From IMG/VR virus record IMGVR_UViG_3300037294_000266, positions 62,001 through 126,000 of that record: a stretch of 64,000 bases of DNA. One strand, given 5' to 3'. The notes under the pieces are model-generated. The model ran no database searches. It worked only from the letters and a program-made list of their open reading frames with translations, and had not been told where the DNA came from. The DNA comes from a virus. This document shows, piece by piece, positions 57,492 to 64,000 of the stretch (within the stretch, counting starts at the first letter, position 1; the number at the start of each line of letters is the position of its first letter). The translations under genes were made by a program, and so were the position numbers.

Positions 57492-57828
57492 TTAACAGAA
57501 ATCGTGGGTTGATGACCTGAAGCGGTCTTAGATGTTTTCACATCACCCGTCAACCTACTGGGCTTGCCGTTACCATTTCGCCCGAATGGTCAAGGGGATC
57601 TGTCATACGCTTCTAGATCTTGGGCAGGGCGGTGACTAAACAGTTCTATTGTTCAGACACATCCTTCTCGGGGTGCGGCTTTGGACTTCCCTGATCGCAC
57701 GTCTCCAATAGACTAGAGGATGCGGTCGTAGGGTTTCAGATAAGAGATCAGACTGTGCAGTCCGGTGCCTAGGTGAGTAGGGCACTGTCTTGATCAATCA
57801 TTCCCCAGCTGGTTGAGGGGGAATTAAA
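57492..57828. other. Non-coding stretch, structured, ending in a terminator
   Basis: No supportable gene. Several local complementarities are visible, and a 7-bp hairpin ATTCCCC/GGGGAAT at 57800-57824 directly follows the tRNA-like element at 57829, so it probably ends that leftward transcript. Confidence 0.4.
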
Positions 57829-57910
57829 CACCTCTAGCGAGTCTCGAAGTCGCACACCGTCGATTAGAATGGCTACCAATCGACTGTCCTACCAATTGGA
57901 CGATAGAGGT
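57829..57910 (-). tRNA. tRNA-like element with long anticodon arm
   Basis: 82 bases. Acceptor ACCTCTA/TAGAGGT (7 of 7), D arm GTCC AATTGGTA GGAC, T arm GCGAC TTCGAGA CTCGC: all perfect. The anticodon arm pairs for 9 bp (GTCGATTGG/CTAATCGAC with one G-U and an 8-base loop TAGCCATT) instead of 5 bp with 7 bases. Discriminator G, no encoded CCA. Anticodon cannot be read with confidence. Confidence 0.6.
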
Positions 57911-57924
57911 ATAAACGCTGTATG

Positions 57925-58027
57925 TAAGTATGATGGGATTCAAACCCACGTACGCTTTGGTATAGCCAATGGACTGGCACCTCGGCGTTCTAGTCCAACC
58001 GTCCGCGTTACCGGACATTTCACCCTT
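57925..58027 (-). tRNA. tRNA-like element, long, class II type
   Basis: 103 bases, 14 bases upstream of the preceding tRNA-like gene. Acceptor AAGGGTG/CATACTT (6 of 7), D arm GTCC GGTAACGC GGAC, T arm GTGGG TTTGAAT CCCAT. The anticodon arm TGGACT/AGTCCA has a 16-base loop, and TTGG-CTATA-CCAA can be a variable arm. A tRNA with an expanded centre. Confidence 0.42.
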
Positions 58028-58157
58028 AAGCCAGGCTCAGGAACATACTCACACACAAACAGGTGGCAGCCGACCGAGTTCCCCCGATCCGATCCAGTAT
58101 GGGTTCGAAAACGCACTAAGGCAATCGACGTACTGAACTTAAGCTACCATTGTAACG

Positions 58158-58270
58158 TCGAGAACGCGGGCCGGCGCCGCGTATGGCTGCCTCATTGGGC
58201 TGCCGATCATAGTGCGCGCTGCCACTAGGGCTGCCGCTGATCCGGTGCGGAGACGAACCCGCGTTCTCGA
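58158..58270. ncRNA. Structured RNA candidate with 13-bp terminal stem
   Basis: TCGAGAACGCGGG (58158-58170) and its exact complement (58258-58270) enclose 87 bases that contain four GCTGCC repeats spaced about 15-20 bases. No ORF. Either strand could be transcribed; the leftward strand shares the tRNA region transcript. Confidence 0.45.
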
Positions 58271-58321
58271 ACTCTTACACGATTGTTAATCGTGATTAAA
58301 ATGGCGATTTGGCGTAATTAT

Positions 58322-58858
58322 TTAAGCTGTCGTATAGCGTTTACCGGAGTGTATGTTCTCTACAACACCCCTACTAATTCCAAACATTCTGGCTATTTCA
58401 CGCTGAGAATGTTTACCCTTTAATGAGAGAACTCTATTCGCCTCTTCTTGAGTAAGAACAGCATTATGACTATCGGCTCCGCGACGTTGTTTCAATAAAC
58501 CATTTTCTTTTGCATGGTCCATATTACCTTGCCGAGTAGTCCACTCTAATTGAGTGTAACCATTTTTGGCTTTATCGCAGAAAACATGATTGACTTCAAG
58601 ATCATCACTTTCTCTTCCAACAAAGGCTTTGGCAACCTGTACATGGATTTTTATACAGATGTTCTTACCCTTCCTACCACCTATTTTACTAGCATGGGTC
58701 AGGTAGCCATTATGATTCAATGTCTGAGACAGTATTTTACCTGTCCTGCGACTTCTCAAGGTGCCTTTCGAACCAATATCAAAGTGTTCTGGATAATCCG
58801 GACACGGAACAAATATTTCATCTTCGTCGTCAAGTGTCCAGCCAACTAATTTACTCAT
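58322..58858 (-). CDS. HNH homing endonuclease with NUMOD4-like and HTH domains
   Basis: A protein of 178 residues. Start region (FVPCPDYPEHFDIGSKGTLRS) is a NUMOD4-type DNA-binding motif, LEVNHVFCDKAKNGYTQLEW...NMDHA is the HNH_3 nuclease core, and the C-terminus (SQREIARMFGISRGVVENI) is a helix-turn-helix. The ATG at 58858 follows GGAGG. A/T-rich compared with its surroundings. It abuts the 5' half of a tRNA-Asn, a typical niche for mobile endonucleases. Confidence 0.9.
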   Translation of the reverse strand: MSKLVGWTLDDEDEIFVPCPDYPEHFDIGSKGTLRSRRTGKILSQTLNHNGYLTHASKIGGRKGKNICIKIHVQVAKAFVGRESDDLEVNHVFCDKAKNGYTQLEWTTRQGNMDHAKENGLLKQRRGADSHNAVLTQEEANRVLSLKGKHSQREIARMFGISRGVVENIHSGKRYTTA

Positions 58859-58887
58859 GTTGACCTCCATCTGTTTATTGTCAGATG

Positions 58888-58896
58888 GATAATGTA
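58888..58896 (-). promoter_or_regulatory. Candidate phage promoter motif (TACATTATC)
   Basis: It lies between the tRNA-Asn half and the HNH gene, 30 bases before the HNH start. Same core as at 4651 and 9966. Confidence 0.45.
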
Positions 58897-58910
58897 TGAT
58901 CTAAAGAAAA

Positions 58911-58949
58911 GGAACAGCCAGCTACTCTACCTGTCTGAGCTATCATGGA
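58911..58949 (-). pseudogene. 5' half of tRNA-Asn (GUU), truncated at the anticodon
   Basis: TCCATGA TA GCTC AGACAGGTA GAGT A GCTGG CTGTT reads from acceptor through D arm to the anticodon loop with GTT at 34-36. The next bases (CCTTTTC...) belong to the HNH gene leader. No TCATGGA acceptor strand follows. Interruption immediately after the anticodon is where tRNA introns insert. Confidence 0.5.
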
Positions 58950-58958
58950 ATTAAATTG

Positions 58959-59027
58959 TGTAGCGCTGAGGACTTTCACCTCTCCTTTTCATGTCAGAGT
59001 TTAGTCGGACACGGAACACAACGCCAC
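58959..59027 (-). tRNA. tRNA-like element, shortened D region
   Basis: 69 bases, ten bases upstream of the tRNA-Asn half. Acceptor GTGGCGT/GCGCTAC pairs fully (two G-U), discriminator A. T arm GAGG TGAAAGT CCTC. The D-to-anticodon part is about four bases shorter than normal and no standard arms could be drawn. Confidence 0.4.
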
Positions 59028-59046
59028 CTATGTTCAGAGTAATCGC

Positions 59047-59099
59047 CTGTCAGGACGGAATCCACCTTCATGGTGCGCGATGCGCACCATTGCTGACAG
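59047..59099. ncRNA. Three-way hairpin structure in non-coding DNA
   Basis: Outer stem CTGTCAG/CTGACAG, an inner GGA-CGGAA-TCC hairpin and a 9-bp ATGGTGCGC/GCGCACCAT hairpin with loop GAT. No gene on either strand here is supported. Possibly a processed leader or a small RNA. Confidence 0.4.
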
Positions 59100-59223
59100 A
59101 CTATTGCTACAACGGAACGGAGACCAGTCCTATTCAGAACCGATAAGACAGCCGTGAAGAAGTCTCGTCCGTTCTGCCTTTGCAGCAAATTCTTCTAGGC
59201 ATACAATACAGAGAATCAGTTAT

Positions 59224-59382
59224 TTAACACACCATCTCTGGAACTGGGATATCTTGTTCTTTACAGAATCGCTCAAGGTTAGCCTGAGCCAGTTGAAACT
59301 TCAAGACAGCTTTTAGAGTCTTCTGTCGGTTATCTTCAGAAGGACATCCTCTTAGTACAGCAACCTTAATCGTCTTGATCAT
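59224..59382 (-). CDS. Small hypothetical protein, 52 aa
   Basis: ATG at 59382 follows GTGAGGTATCGGTC. The product (MIKTIKVAVLRGCPSED then a helix with KAVLKFQLAQANLERF) looks like a real protein with mixed charge and two Cys. Too short for standard tracks. No family. Confidence 0.5.
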   Translation of the reverse strand: MIKTIKVAVLRGCPSEDNRQKTLKAVLKFQLAQANLERFCKEQDIPVPEMVC

Positions 59383-59410
59383 GACCGATACCTCACGATG
59401 GGTACATTCT

Positions 59411-59465
59411 CCTCATCTGCACCTAGGACACGTGCCATTCTGGACGGGCTAGGATACAGATGAGG
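59411..59465. ncRNA. Imperfect inverted repeat, 14 bp
   Basis: CCTCATCTG-CA-CCTAG pairs with CTAGG-ATA-CAGATGAGG across a 22-base loop, upstream of the 59382 ORF. May be a leader structure or the terminator of the 59538 operon. Confidence 0.4.
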
Positions 59466-59537
59466 GGCTATCATCGCATCCAACATGGGACGCAAGTGTT
59501 TCACATATTGTACGCTAACAATGTTATTTTTTACAAG

Positions 59538-59969
59538 TCATTGTTCTTGGTTCAACACGTCGACAACCGAACCGAGCATATGAGCTGTCTTCAGATCAAT
59601 GATACCGCGCTGGAAGGATGAGTTGGCATGGTCGTGCCGATAACCCTCAATGGAGCTCAACACGGTACATAGCGTGTAAGAACGAATACGTCCTTCTCCA
59701 CACTGAATGTAGATCGCTTCCGCACCTGCCTTACGCTGTTCTTCACAGAACGCAACGAGCTGTTCACCTTTATCCTTAGTGAACAGTCGCTCTGCAGCTA
59801 CGTCGTTATGGAAGTGATCGCCTGGAAAGAAGCTAAGGCGAAGGACAGGACGGTTGGCTTCGTTAGGTATTTCGATATGGCTGGAGTAGACATCACCAAT
59901 ACTTACGATAGGGACATCCTTAGGAATGTCCTTTATGCGGTCTTTGCCGACATTGAGTAAACGGGTCAT
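59538..59969 (-). CDS. Dual-specificity/tyrosine-phosphatase-like protein, 143 aa
   Basis: The segment AIYIQCGEGRIRSYTLCTVL holds a C-x5-R active-site loop (C90, R96) followed by Ser and a helix, the signature of cysteine-dependent phosphatases. An upstream Asp needed for general acid could be in PGDHFHND. The ATG at 59969 follows AAGGAAGAAAACGA and overlaps the upstream stop. The substrate may be a phosphoprotein or a nucleic-acid end. Confidence 0.68.
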   Translation of the reverse strand: MTRLLNVGKDRIKDIPKDVPIVSIGDVYSSHIEIPNEANRPVLRLSFFPGDHFHNDVAAERLFTKDKGEQLVAFCEEQRKAGAEAIYIQCGEGRIRSYTLCTVLSSIEGYRHDHANSSFQRGIIDLKTAHMLGSVVDVLNQEQ

Positions 59970-61090
59970 TCGTTTTCTTCCTTTACAGGGATGGGGATGT
60001 ACCATTCCGCATCGGGGAATAGTCCGTTCATGTACACTTCAACAGCATCTTTGACAGTGTTGAGGATGGATATTGGGAGTTGTCGTTCGCTTACATTCAC
60101 TCCATGAAGTTCGATGGTCTCAAACGTCAAGGGTGTTTTGTCACGCGCCCAGGAGTTCTTCATCTTCAATTCATTCATACGCTCCCAACTATTCCAGTCG
60201 GTATCGTTCGTAGAAATGGAGACGTGACCACCATCGAATTTAATCTGTCTGCCGTAGCCAGAACGAGAACGGTCGTTGAAATGATACATGCCTTTATTAA
60301 GGGCCGCAATCACTCGATCAGAATGGACTTTGCCAGCAGCGATCTCGAGCAGTGCGGATGGAGAGAACGAGCGACGTGATTGGTTATGCGCCGAGCTTAG
60401 TATGGTATCGACAGTTTCATCAACCATCAATTCTTCAGCCAGTACATCGAGGACGCTTTGGGCGAGGTACTTGTTAGTAAGGGACACGAACGCGTCTTCG
60501 ACATGATGGCAGAGATGTGCTGAATGGTATTGGAAATTGTTGTTATAAAGCGCATGACTGCGTTCGATCGATCCGGTAAGATCCCACCAACACTCTGGAG
60601 TATAGATGCGGTAACTGACCTTATCGATATATGACATACCTTCACTGGAAGAGGATTTAGGAGTCAATTCAATGTCGATGATCAACGACCCAGAATGAAT
60701 GACCTTTATCATCTTGCCATCAGTATCAAAGTCACCCGTCGGCCATAGCTTCATTAACATCTGACTCCATCGGCACATGGCGTAGATCAGATGTTCTTCA
60801 TCGATGACAGGGAGGACTTTAACAGCTAGGTTGTCAAGATTACCTTCGACGGTTTGGCCGAGGTATTTACACGCATTACGCAAAGCCGTTGACTGGATGC
60901 CACGACCGCTCAAAATAGTACCTTCATGACTAGTGGTAATCATGCCGATGTTCGCCATGGCGTTGTCAGCGATCTGGCGGAATTCATTTCTCACCATCTC
61001 CGGCAACGCGGCGTTGTTAGACAACTGACTGAGACCAGATGCAATCATATCCAAAGTCTGTCTGATGTGAAGCATGTTCATAGTGTCCAT
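59966..61090 (-). CDS. Hypothetical protein, 374 aa
   Basis: An unrecognised, mainly helical protein with His-rich segments (YHSAHLCHHVEDAF). ATG at 61090 has AAGAGA upstream and comes five bases after the macro-domain stop. Longer forms run antisense into that gene's frame and are rejected. Member of the macro-domain operon. Confidence 0.66.
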   Translation of the reverse strand: MDTMNMLHIRQTLDMIASGLSQLSNNAALPEMVRNEFRQIADNAMANIGMITTSHEGTILSGRGIQSTALRNACKYLGQTVEGNLDNLAVKVLPVIDEEHLIYAMCRWSQMLMKLWPTGDFDTDGKMIKVIHSGSLIIDIELTPKSSSSEGMSYIDKVSYRIYTPECWWDLTGSIERSHALYNNNFQYHSAHLCHHVEDAFVSLTNKYLAQSVLDVLAEELMVDETVDTILSSAHNQSRRSFSPSALLEIAAGKVHSDRVIAALNKGMYHFNDRSRSGYGRQIKFDGGHVSISTNDTDWNSWERMNELKMKNSWARDKTPLTFETIELHGVNVSERQLPISILNTVKDAVEVYMNGLFPDAEWYIPIPVKEENE

Positions 61091-61095
61091 ACGAA

Positions 61096-61539
61096 CTATC
61101 TCTTCTGTAAGACGGTGATAAACCGTCGATCGTGGTAAGGGAAGATGGCTTTGTAAACCAGACTGATGTCTTTGTCCCAACTAAGACCGCCATTGCCACA
61201 ACCCATAGGGGGTAGGGCGATTGTTCCCATCTGAGGATGACGATTGGCAAGTACGGCCAATCGATTGATGTTGTGGATAACTAAGCCCCGTGGAGACTTT
61301 TGCTTCCAGTCTAATTTGGTAGGTATGAGGAGATAAAGTACTCCATCATGCTTGTACGTGATAAACTGTCCCGGTTCGATCGTCGAGTACATCTTCTTGT
61401 AATGTTTGTAGAGCCCTGGAATGTTATCACGGGCTGATTTTGCCACGCCGGCGCCCATTGCCCCTACAAGGTTAATTGTGATGACTTTAGTATCTGCTTT
61501 GACGGACAGGATGTCGTTGTATTCGAACTCTAGAGACAT
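61096..61539 (-). CDS. DarG-like macro-domain protein (ADP-ribose eraser type)
   Basis: A protein of 147 residues that is one macro domain: TINLVGAMGAGVAKSARDNIPGLYKHYKKM (20-49) and IALPPMGCGNGGLSWD (about 105-120), which is the DarG/Poa1-like subgroup. DarG removes ADP-ribose that DarT attaches to thymidines in DNA; Poa1p acts on ADP-ribose-1''-phosphate. The start follows CCTGGAGTTATAC. It is different in subtype from the 24801 macro protein. Confidence 0.82.
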   Translation of the reverse strand: MSLEFEYNDILSVKADTKVITINLVGAMGAGVAKSARDNIPGLYKHYKKMYSTIEPGQFITYKHDGVLYLLIPTKLDWKQKSPRGLVIHNINRLAVLANRHPQMGTIALPPMGCGNGGLSWDKDISLVYKAIFPYHDRRFITVLQKR

Positions 61540-61558
61540 GTATAACTCCAGGATGAAA

Positions 61559-62167
61559 CTAATCCATGAGGTCGAGACCTACCAGCGCCATTGGTAAGTC
61601 GGCATTCTTGGTTACGACCACCTTTGCCGTCTTGTTAACGTATTTGATAGATTCTACGTCACCGCCGGACAGGGGGTCTAGCTGCAAGACAGTTGACATT
61701 ACCTGTGTCAGACTGATCTTAGGGAATATAGTCATGACCGCTTTAGCAAACTTACTGCCAGTGCCTGTCATGAAAGGGAACTCTTCAATCTTACTGACAC
61801 GGGTGTTGTGCTCAGAGAGATTGATCGAATAGCTACCTGCCTCTGTGATAACAATCACATTCACTGTCTTATCGAATGACAGCGGCATTAGTTTCTGTGC
61901 ATCTGTCATGATTTCAACAGGACACTTCCCAGATTCGATCATGGCGTATACGCGACGCGATTGAGCTTTGTTGCCAGCAGCAGTCATGGCAATGATCTTA
62001 CTGCCTTTGTAGCTGCATGGTTTTTCAGGAACGTGGATCTTCGATGACGCTGTTACCTCTCGCACGTTCGTGCCAGAACAATCCGCGCATTTGTGAGAAG
62101 CCTTCAAATCCAACGAAGCCTGACCGTCTGTGATCAACATGTCTTTTGTTAGAATAACTGTGGTCAT
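61559..62167 (-). CDS. Proteasome/HslV-like Ntn hydrolase, phage type
   Basis: The N-terminus M-TTVILTKDMLITDGQAS would expose Thr2 as nucleophile after Met removal. It is followed by KIHV, a Gly-rich TAAGN turn and a late GTGSKFAKAVM and QLDPLSGGDVESI, all matching the order in proteasome-beta-like proteins of phages. An inserted CADC segment with two Cys near 27-30 may bind metal. Function in phages is unknown; a peptidase or amidase is likely. Confidence 0.68.
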   Translation of the reverse strand: MTTVILTKDMLITDGQASLDLKASHKCADCSGTNVREVTASSKIHVPEKPCSYKGSKIIAMTAAGNKAQSRRVYAMIESGKCPVEIMTDAQKLMPLSFDKTVNVIVITEAGSYSINLSEHNTRVSKIEEFPFMTGTGSKFAKAVMTIFPKISLTQVMSTVLQLDPLSGGDVESIKYVNKTAKVVVTKNADLPMALVGLDLMD

Positions 62168-62169
62168 TA

Positions 62170-62211
62170 CAATGTAGTCCGTTTGGATTGTTTAATGTAC
62201 CTTATAATGTA
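62170..62211 (-). promoter_or_regulatory. Triple promoter-like motif (TACATT repeated)
   Basis: The minus strand carries TACATTATA (62203-62211), TACATTA (62193-62199) and TACATTG (62170-62176) in 42 bases before the Ntn hydrolase start at 62167. Confidence 0.45.
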
Positions 62212-62233
62212 GTTCCATGCAAAAGTGGAATAA

Positions 62234-62255
62234 AGAGGGGGCCGAAGCCCCCTTT
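62234..62255 (-). terminator. Rho-independent terminator with TTCG loop
   Basis: A stem of about 9 bp (AAAGGGGGC) closed by a TTCG-type loop, then CTCTTTATTCCACTTTT on the leftward strand. Ends the 62256 gene. Confidence 0.78.
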
Positions 62256-62678
62256 CTATTTCTTACCGCCAGTGGCCCCATCCATTAAGTTCTGAACAGC
62301 GGTGTCTTCCTTGGTCGATACAGTATCGCATCGTTTAAGGACGGCATCTGCTCGATCTCGCGGCAACTTGAGGAACTCGCTAAACGACATGCCTGTGAAT
62401 TTAAGTACGTTGGCAACCAAGTACCGTTCAAGGTAGACGTCATACGCGTCGACAGCTACAACATCTTCAGGGTCATGCATGGCAACAGAAGCAAAGTTAG
62501 ATTCACCAAACTTACTGTTGCTATAGATCCCGAAGTAATCGTCGTAACATTCTATCGCAACGATCTGGGCAGGAATACTGGTCAGTAATGCATCAGACTC
62601 GGCCAGTACAGTGTCAAGGATCGAAGGTTCATCAGACTCAAGTTGTCTGGTGCCGAAAGGGCGGTCACTGACATGCAT
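62256..62678 (-). CDS. Hypothetical protein, 140 aa
   Basis: An unrecognised acidic protein with a D/Y-rich central part (VAVDAYDVYLERYLV). ATG at 62678 is used; its ribosome binding site is weak, and longer forms overlap the coding sequence upstream. It follows the large partial gene by 14 bases. Confidence 0.62.
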   Translation of the reverse strand: MHVSDRPFGTRQLESDEPSILDTVLAESDALLTSIPAQIVAIECYDDYFGIYSNSKFGESNFASVAMHDPEDVVAVDAYDVYLERYLVANVLKFTGMSFSEFLKLPRDRADAVLKRCDTVSTKEDTAVQNLMDGATGGKK

Positions 62679-62692
62679 GCCAATCGGCAAGT

Positions 62693-64000
62693 TTACACGG
62701 CCGCGCCTTCGACTAGGCTGATCTTCAGCACGGCTAGGGTGAAAAAAACGTAGCCTATGTCGATCGGGATGAGGTGAGGATGCGACTGGTCTTCCGGCTC
62801 CTGCTGGCATGACGGACAGGCAGACTTTGGCAGACCAACGTAGCTTACCGTTGTCTTACGCACCCATTCAATGATACGCTTCGTCAACGCCAGAGAGATC
62901 TCTGGGTCTTCAGTCAACATATCGAGCATCCGATCTTTGTTCTGAAGGTCTTCGATGATACGCGGCTGACTGTCAGGATCGGTGGTGTGTTCAAACTGCT
63001 TGATCCAGTGACTATGTTGCCGCAGACCGCTGATAGCACCAGAACGCATGATGTGACGGACACGTTCCATGTCGGACAGGCGGGCGCCGAAGGCATTGCT
63101 GGTAGCCTTAGAGATACCGTCTACCCACATGTGACCTGCATCGATCTGATCTGCCAATGATGGAACGGCCAATACAGCTACCAGTCCACGCCCAAGATCA
63201 ACACGTTCTTCAAAGAACGTAAAGTCAGCTTGATATTCTGCCAGTTGCAGCGCTGTCTTCTTGTCCTTACGGTTCGCCATCATGCGCGCTTGTTTCTCAG
63301 TGATCTTGTCCCGGTCGGTGAAGCCCATCCGAGCAAAGTTGAGAAGCAATTCGTCCATGTGCTCGCACTTGTCCGTGTTGGCAACGCATGGCTGACGGAA
63401 GGGGTAACCGTCAGGATACATCGCAGTAACCAGACCCAGGCACATCTGTTGGTAATCACGGTTACGGATCACGCCAAGCAGTTCTTCAACAGCATCGCTG
63501 GTCTCGAGCTTATACGTAGTCGAGATAACGTGTTCCAATACGAACCGCATGTAGAGTTCGACCGTGTACACTTCGACGTTCGAGAAGACCATGCCATTAG
63601 TCGAGCGACCAAGATTCATCTTCTCAAGGCGAGCGCGTTGATCGAAGTCCAGGAGTTCTTGTACCGTCGGTGCTTTGACCGAGATCCAGATGCCTGTGTT
63701 CCAGAGAGGGACTTGGATAACAGTGCCTTGACCAAACGTGGCGCGGATGGCCATGATTGGGTCGGACATCGTTTCTACTTTAAAACGCCCGATGCCGAGG
63801 CGGCTGGTATCATGCTGAACTGCCTGATGCCAGTTGCCTGTTTTATCGATGTCGTCGAAATAGACGTCTTGCCAGATCTGAGTCAGGCTGCGGGACAGTG
63901 AGACCAAACGTCTGTCGCTGTTGGACAGTTTCTCGATAGCGGAGTCGTCGAGATCGACCAGGCCGCGTGCTTGCAGAATGGATTCGAGTTCGTCGATGTC
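62693..64000 (-). CDS. Large phage protein with zinc knuckle, 5' end outside window
   Basis: At least 436 residues; the frame remains open to base 64000, so the start is outside. Mixed helical domain; near the C-terminus ACPSCQQEPEDQSHPH has C-x2-C and His pair, a possible zinc site, followed by a hydrophobic end. It resembles baseplate or tail-assembly proteins in size and helix content, but no family is certain. Confidence 0.68.
   Translation of the reverse strand, partial: DIDELESILQARGLVDLDDSAIEKLSNSDRRLVSLSRSLTQIWQDVYFDDIDKTGNWHQAVQHDTSRLGIGRFKVETMSDPIMAIRATFGQGTVIQVPLWNTGIWISVKAPTVQELLDFDQRARLEKMNLGRSTNGMVFSNVEVYTVELYMRFVLEHVISTTYKLETSDAVEELLGVIRNRDYQQMCLGLVTAMYPDGYPFRQPCVANTDKCEHMDELLLNFARMGFTDRDKITEKQARMMANRKDKKTALQLAEYQADFTFFEERVDLGRGLVAVLAVPSLADQIDAGHMWVDGISKATSNAFGARLSDMERVRHIMRSGAISGLRQHSHWIKQFEHTTDPDSQPRIIEDLQNKDRMLDMLTEDPEISLALTKRIIEWVRKTTVSYVGLPKSACPSCQQEPEDQSHPHLIPIDIGYVFFTLAVLKISLVEGAAV

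Noticed and set aside
58994-59188. Minus-strand ORF of 64 codons
   Set aside because: It lies across three hairpins and part of a tRNA-like element, has no ribosome binding site and a Cys/Trp-rich, unprotein-like composition.
53813-59465. CRISPR array
   Set aside because: The many inverted repeats and tRNA-like units in this stretch are not equal-length direct repeats with spacers; no array is present anywhere in the window.
63230-63901. Plus-strand ORF of 223 codons
   Set aside because: Antisense shadow of the large partial minus-strand gene.

Overview
The window is a piece of a large (jumbo) tailed-phage genome. It has tightly packed, mostly unrecognised genes with overlapping ATGA start/stop pairs. 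It carries a thymidylate synthase gene split by a group I intron, a thymidylate kinase, a family-B DNA polymerase exonuclease half, a tRNA cluster, homing endonucleases and a block of large virion proteins. Several virion proteins carry acidic propeptides with repeated S-x-E motifs, which is how phiKZ/EL/SPN3US-type phages mark inner-head proteins for the prohead protease. The host is inferred to be Gram-negative, because the phage encodes a Tat lipoprotein, periplasmic-type proteins and an SspB-like ClpXP adaptor. The precise phage and host cannot be named from the sequence alone.

Layout. 1-27 kb: a leftward early/accessory region of small genes in short operons. Operons are separated by strong hairpins and several are preceded by a recurrent motif (TACATTAT on the transcribed strand). 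It holds a GNAT, an HD phosphodiesterase-like protein, PnuC plus NadR (NAD salvage), a Tat lipoprotein, a TAXI-type periplasmic binding protein with a frameshifted end, intron-split ThyA, a TacA-like C-terminus, an SspB homologue, Tmk, and adjacent SLOG and macro-domain genes. 27-46.5 kb: virion structural genes, leftward except two rightward genes at 39.4-43.5 kb. These include at least four architecturally similar inner-head proteins and a zinc metalloprotease with the same propeptide motif. 46.7-48.4 kb: the rightward exonuclease part of a family-B polymerase with no palm domain. 48.5-53.5 kb: small membrane and hypothetical genes, a kelch-repeat protein, a holin and a Lar-like zinc ribbon. 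53.5-59.5 kb: a tRNA/structured-RNA region, where one clear tRNA-Ser(UGA) stands beside many tRNA-like elements with good acceptor stems but odd cores. It is interrupted by a secreted nuclease, an A/T-rich leucine-rich-repeat gene bounded by direct repeats, and an HNH endonuclease abutting the 5' half of a tRNA-Asn. 59.5-64 kb: a dual-specificity-phosphatase-like protein, a DarG-like macro domain, a proteasome-like Ntn hydrolase, and a large protein that continues past the window.

Themes. ThyA and Tmk supply dTTP. PnuC, NadR, two macro domains and a SLOG protein point to handling of NAD+/ADP-ribose, plausibly against NAD-depleting or ADP-ribosylating host defences. The SspB-like adaptor and the Ntn hydrolase suggest redirected proteolysis. 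The TacA-like tail, the Lar-like protein and the HD protein are further counter-defence candidates. All functions are read from motifs by eye; no database search was possible.
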